Shown here piece after piece: positions 5,512 to 8,027 of a DNA stretch of 8,027 nucleotides (positions are counted from its first letter, which is position 1; the number at the start of each line of letters is the position of its first letter). The translations under genes were made by a program, and so were the position numbers. The stretch is from contig JABUEV010000091.1 in the NCBI GenBank assembly GCA_013314865.1, forward strand, positions 1 through 8,027, written 5' to 3'. The notes beneath the pieces are model-generated. The model did not search any database and had not been told where the DNA came from. It saw nothing but the letters and a program-made list of their open reading frames with translations. The stretch comes from Bacteroidales bacterium. GTDB taxonomy: Bacteria > Bacteroidota > Bacteroidia > Bacteroidales > VadinHA17.

Positions 5512-6936
5512 TCAATCAGTTCTTAGAGCTTCTACAGGGTTTAATTTCAAAGCTTTGCGGGCCGGCCATAACGAAGCAATTATTGCTGTGGCAATTACCA
5601 TTACAGTCACAAAAACAAAGAAATCAGGTGTTATGACCGGGAATACCCTGGCTGAGTATCCCATAGCTTCAAAACCTTCTCCCCACCCGCTGAAATGGAT
5701 ACCTGTTTTTCCGAGGATGCTGGTAATTGCCCACCCTGCCGCCATCCCGACAACAGCTCCCACTGAAGTAAGAAAGATTGTTTCCAGCATTATCATGCTG
5801 AAGACTCTTTTACGGTTCATCCCGATTGCCATAAGCATTCCGAGTTCCCGTGTTCTTTCAAGAATCGCCATCAGCATAGTGTTAATTATGCCAAATGCAA
5901 GTGCAAGCATTATTATACCTATGAAAATGAAATAGTAAAGTACCATATAGTCGTTCATTAAAGCCGCATCAGGTGCCAGTTCTTTCCATGTCTGCACAGC
6001 ATTGTTGCCATTGACCGCGGCCAGTTTTTCCTTAACTGCATCCGCGTCCTCTATGTTGTCAAGCAGGATGGCAATCTCATGAATCAATGGCTTATTTGTT
6101 GAAAGGATACCGGAAAGTTCTTCCGAGTTTACGAAAACCGATACCTGGTCAAATCCGGTATTGTTCGTTTTGAATATTCCGCAAACTCTGAAAGTACCCT
6201 GAACAGGTGTTCCCGAAGAATCGGCCAGCGTGACCTGAATCTTATTCCTTATTCTGTAGTCGAGGGCCTTGTCCATTATGAGCATTCCGTATTTGTCAAG
6301 TTCCTTCGAATTAAGCCTTTTGTGAAGTTCCTCGGTAAAATCAACGGGTGACCGGAATCTGACATTTCTCAGGCTGTCGAGCTTACTGATGATTGCTGAA
6401 GGAACGCCTTCCTCCCTGAGTGTTTCAATTACTTTATCAGTTACATTGTATTGTTTAAGCTTTAATATTTCTGCAGTCTTATCACTGATAAGAATTTCTC
6501 CGGATTTTTGTGAGTCAGGATATGATCCGCCGGCAGTTACAATTCTTTTATGAATTTCAGTAACTCTTTTCTCAGCATCAGGGTTTATTCCGTAGATAAC
6601 CACTCCGCTGTTTGCCCACGGTGTGGAAGCCATTGCAATTACTTTTGTTCTTTTAACCCAGGCTGTAATGCCGGGAATTGAATTTAATTCCTTTTCAATC
6701 AAATCAATGTCCTGTACCGTAAGGTCAATCTCCTCATTGTCAATATATCCTTTGTTATGTATCTGTACATGTGACACCTCATTGTAAACGGCATCATGCA
6801 TGCGCTGTTCGACCCATCCTTGCATTATGCCGACCAGCAATACCCCGGCGATGATTCCCAGAGTAACGGCAGTAATGACAACCAGGCTTCTTTTCTTATT
6901 CCGCCAGATGTTTTTCCATGCAATTGACCTGATCAT
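5512..6936 (-). CDS. ABC transporter permease 2, FtsX/MacB (LolC/E-like) fold
   Basis: This 474-residue inner-membrane subunit has the four-helix MacB/LolC topology. The N-terminal AWKNIWRNKKRSL precedes helix 1 (about 17-39). A large periplasmic domain (about 40-330, MacB_PCD type) contains VVIYGINPDAEK. Helix 2 (about 332-357) is followed by cytoplasmic ERTRELGMLMAIGMNRKRVF, the coupling region typical of FtsX permeases. Helix 3 is at about 383-408 and helix 4 at about 439-458, ending in the family tail NPVEALRTD. The start ATG (6936) is 11 bases after the permease 1 stop and is preceded by AAAATATTGTT, so the two are surely one operon. It should pair with permease 1 and the ATPase as a heteromer. 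Such permeases move lipoproteins, lipids, peptides or drugs out of the inner membrane, or act mechanically, rather than forming import channels. The substrate is unknown. Confidence 0.94.
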   Translation of the reverse strand: MIRSIAWKNIWRNKKRSLVVITAVTLGIIAGVLLVGIMQGWVEQRMHDAVYNEVSHVQIHNKGYIDNEEIDLTVQDIDLIEKELNSIPGITAWVKRTKVIAMASTPWANSGVVIYGINPDAEKRVTEIHKRIVTAGGSYPDSQKSGEILISDKTAEILKLKQYNVTDKVIETLREEGVPSAIISKLDSLRNVRFRSPVDFTEELHKRLNSKELDKYGMLIMDKALDYRIRNKIQVTLADSSGTPVQGTFRVCGIFKTNNTGFDQVSVFVNSEELSGILSTNKPLIHEIAILLDNIEDADAVKEKLAAVNGNNAVQTWKELAPDAALMNDYMVLYYFIFIGIIMLALAFGIINTMLMAILERTRELGMLMAIGMNRKRVFSMIMLETIFLTSVGAVVGMAAGWAITSILGKTGIHFSGWGEGFEAMGYSARVFPVITPDFFVFVTVMVIATAIIASLWPARKALKLNPVEALRTD

Positions 6937-6947
6937 AACAATATTTT

Positions 6948-8027
6948 TTAGCTTCTCAATGCTTCAATTTCCTTCAGTTTTCCTATTTGCCTCATCGGGT
7001 ACATCGAGGCAATCAGTACCATTAGAGCAACCACGACTGCCTGCCAGTAAAAATAGGGTCCGAACCATGCCGCAGGCATAACAGGATCCCAGCCATAATC
7101 CTCCATCAGCCTGGCCAGATCTCCTTTAAGTACAATCGGGTGATAATAAAAATAAATAACCAGAGGCGCGCTGGCAATCAACCCGGCCAGCAAACCTGTT
7201 ATTCCGAGCATAATCATTTCAAAAGCAACAATCCGTTTAAGTTTCTTTTTCTGCGTTCCTATTGCAACCAGTACTCCGAATTCCCTTTTTCTCTCAGCCA
7301 CCATCATCAGAACTGTTCCAAAAATTCCGAAGAAAATAATGAAATAAAGAAGCCCGAGCATAGCGGCACCGCTCTGACTGTCGCCCTGTATTTGCTGATA
7401 TAGTACCGGATTAAGTTCATACCATGTTTTCACAGAGGTGTTGCTGTCGGGAAATAGTGATTTTATTTCATTCCGGACTTTTCTAATTATTTTCCCTGAC
7501 TTGCTTGTCAGATTTACAGCCAGTGAAGTAATTTTTCCTTCAGCGCCAAAAAACTCCTGGGCGGCGGGAATGGTCATAATAACAAGCCTGCTGTCGAGTT
7601 CGCTGGCCGGTATCTTTATTATGCCCCTTACAGGAAAGATTCCCGCTGCCGAAGCCCCATGATATCCCTGTCCCATCAGAACCACGGTGTCGCCTTTTGA
7701 AACCTTGAGATAACCGGCTAGTCTGTCAGATACAAGTATTCCGTCGTCGTCATTTTTCAGATATTCGTTCGATTCTCCTGAAAATTTAAGTATCTCAGGT
7801 ATGTAAATTTCATTTTCGCTTTGTGAAAGACCAAGCTCAAGTTCCATTCGCGCTGTTGACGAATAAGCTCTTCCAATATTGGCTGTGACTGCACTCAGGA
7901 CTTTTTCTGACAGCAAGCCTGATTCCTTCATCTTTTCAAGAGCTCCGGGTGTAAACCTGTATCTGACAAGTTTGCCGGCCGGGTCGGTGAATTTTCTTTC
8001 AAGTTCAGGATCAATTGCCACTATAGC
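6948..8027 (-). CDS. ABC transporter permease 1, FtsX/MacB (LolC/E-like) fold, 5' end outside window
   Basis: The frame is open to the right edge, where it reads AIVAIDPELERK; a GTG at 8021 would be an internal Val codon, not a start, because this segment matches the internal GINPDAEK region of permease 2. The visible 359 residues are most of the periplasmic domain plus the C-terminal FtsX domain; the first helix and about 100 residues are missing. Seen here are the helix containing LLYFIIFFGIFGTVLMMV, then the coupling segment AERKREFGVLVAIGTQKKKLKRI, a third helix (MIMLGITGLLAGLIASAPL), a last helix (WQAVVVALMVLIASMYP) and the closing KEIEALRS. The protein is clearly related to, but divergent from, permease 2, as in LolC/LolE pairs. 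It is the first visible gene of the - strand operon; any promoter or further upstream gene, such as a MacA-like adaptor, would lie outside. Confidence 0.92.
   Translation of the reverse strand, partial: AIVAIDPELERKFTDPAGKLVRYRFTPGALEKMKESGLLSEKVLSAVTANIGRAYSSTARMELELGLSQSENEIYIPEILKFSGESNEYLKNDDDGILVSDRLAGYLKVSKGDTVVLMGQGYHGASAAGIFPVRGIIKIPASELDSRLVIMTIPAAQEFFGAEGKITSLAVNLTSKSGKIIRKVRNEIKSLFPDSNTSVKTWYELNPVLYQQIQGDSQSGAAMLGLLYFIIFFGIFGTVLMMVAERKREFGVLVAIGTQKKKLKRIVAFEMIMLGITGLLAGLIASAPLVIYFYYHPIVLKGDLARLMEDYGWDPVMPAAWFGPYFYWQAVVVALMVLIASMYPMRQIGKLKEIEALRS

Noticed and set aside
5555..5935. 126-residue open frame antisense to permease 2
   Set aside because: It is a mirror of the C-terminal FtsX helices of the real gene; hydrophobic antisense frames are expected opposite such segments.
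8019..8021. GTG near the right edge as start of permease 1
   Set aside because: The frame remains open to the edge and the sequence there corresponds to an internal periplasmic-domain segment; a start here would remove the required first membrane helix.

Overview
The window looks like an ordinary chromosomal segment of a Bacteroidota bacterium, probably from the Bacteroidales/Marinilabiliales side. This is inferred from moderate-to-low GC, A-rich sequence rather than Shine-Dalgarno motifs just before start codons, one good match to the Bacteroidetes promoter consensus (TTTG ... TAnnTTTG), and the gene content: a LytS/LytTR two-component pair, a YugP-type membrane metallopeptidase, and MacB/LolC-type ABC permeases. 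There is no sign of phage, transposase, integrase, CRISPR, tRNA or rRNA.

Layout. On the + strand, bases 1-664 hold the C-terminal part of a LytS-type histidine kinase, which is cut by the left window edge. Its likely partner, a LytTR response regulator, follows at 807-1559. Next, on the - strand, is yidD (1605-1901), a small membrane-protein-insertion factor. It is divergent from a + strand zinc metallopeptidase of the YugP family (2045-2725), whose upstream region carries a plausible Bacteroidetes promoter and a hairpin followed by a T-run. All remaining genes are on the - strand and read right to left: FtsX/MacB-type permease 1 (6948-8027, cut by the right edge), permease 2 (5512-6936), an intergenic repeat element (5391-5497), a LolD/MacB-type ATPase (4682-5371), an outer-membrane beta-barrel protein (3519-4670), and an integral-membrane methyltransferase of the ICMT/PEMT type (2734-3468).

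How they fit together. The two permeases and the ATPase have the composition of a LolCDE-like heteromeric ABC machine (two different FtsX-fold subunits, one ATPase). The beta-barrel gene starts 11 bases after the ATPase stop, so a trans-envelope role for the set (extrusion or trafficking of a lipid, lipoprotein or peptide) is a reasonable inference; the substrate cannot be read from the sequence. The kinase/regulator pair is a separate signalling unit with no visible link to the transporter.

The most unusual item is the non-coding element between permease 2 and the ATPase. It has two tandem 43-bp units, each made of a weak hairpin followed at once by a GC-rich hairpin with a three-base GNA loop. 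The units differ at nine positions. Four of these lie in the first hairpin's stem and are fully compensatory (two AT/TA pairs replaced by two G-C pairs), and one is the middle base of the GNA loop. This indicates conservation of structure rather than only of sequence.
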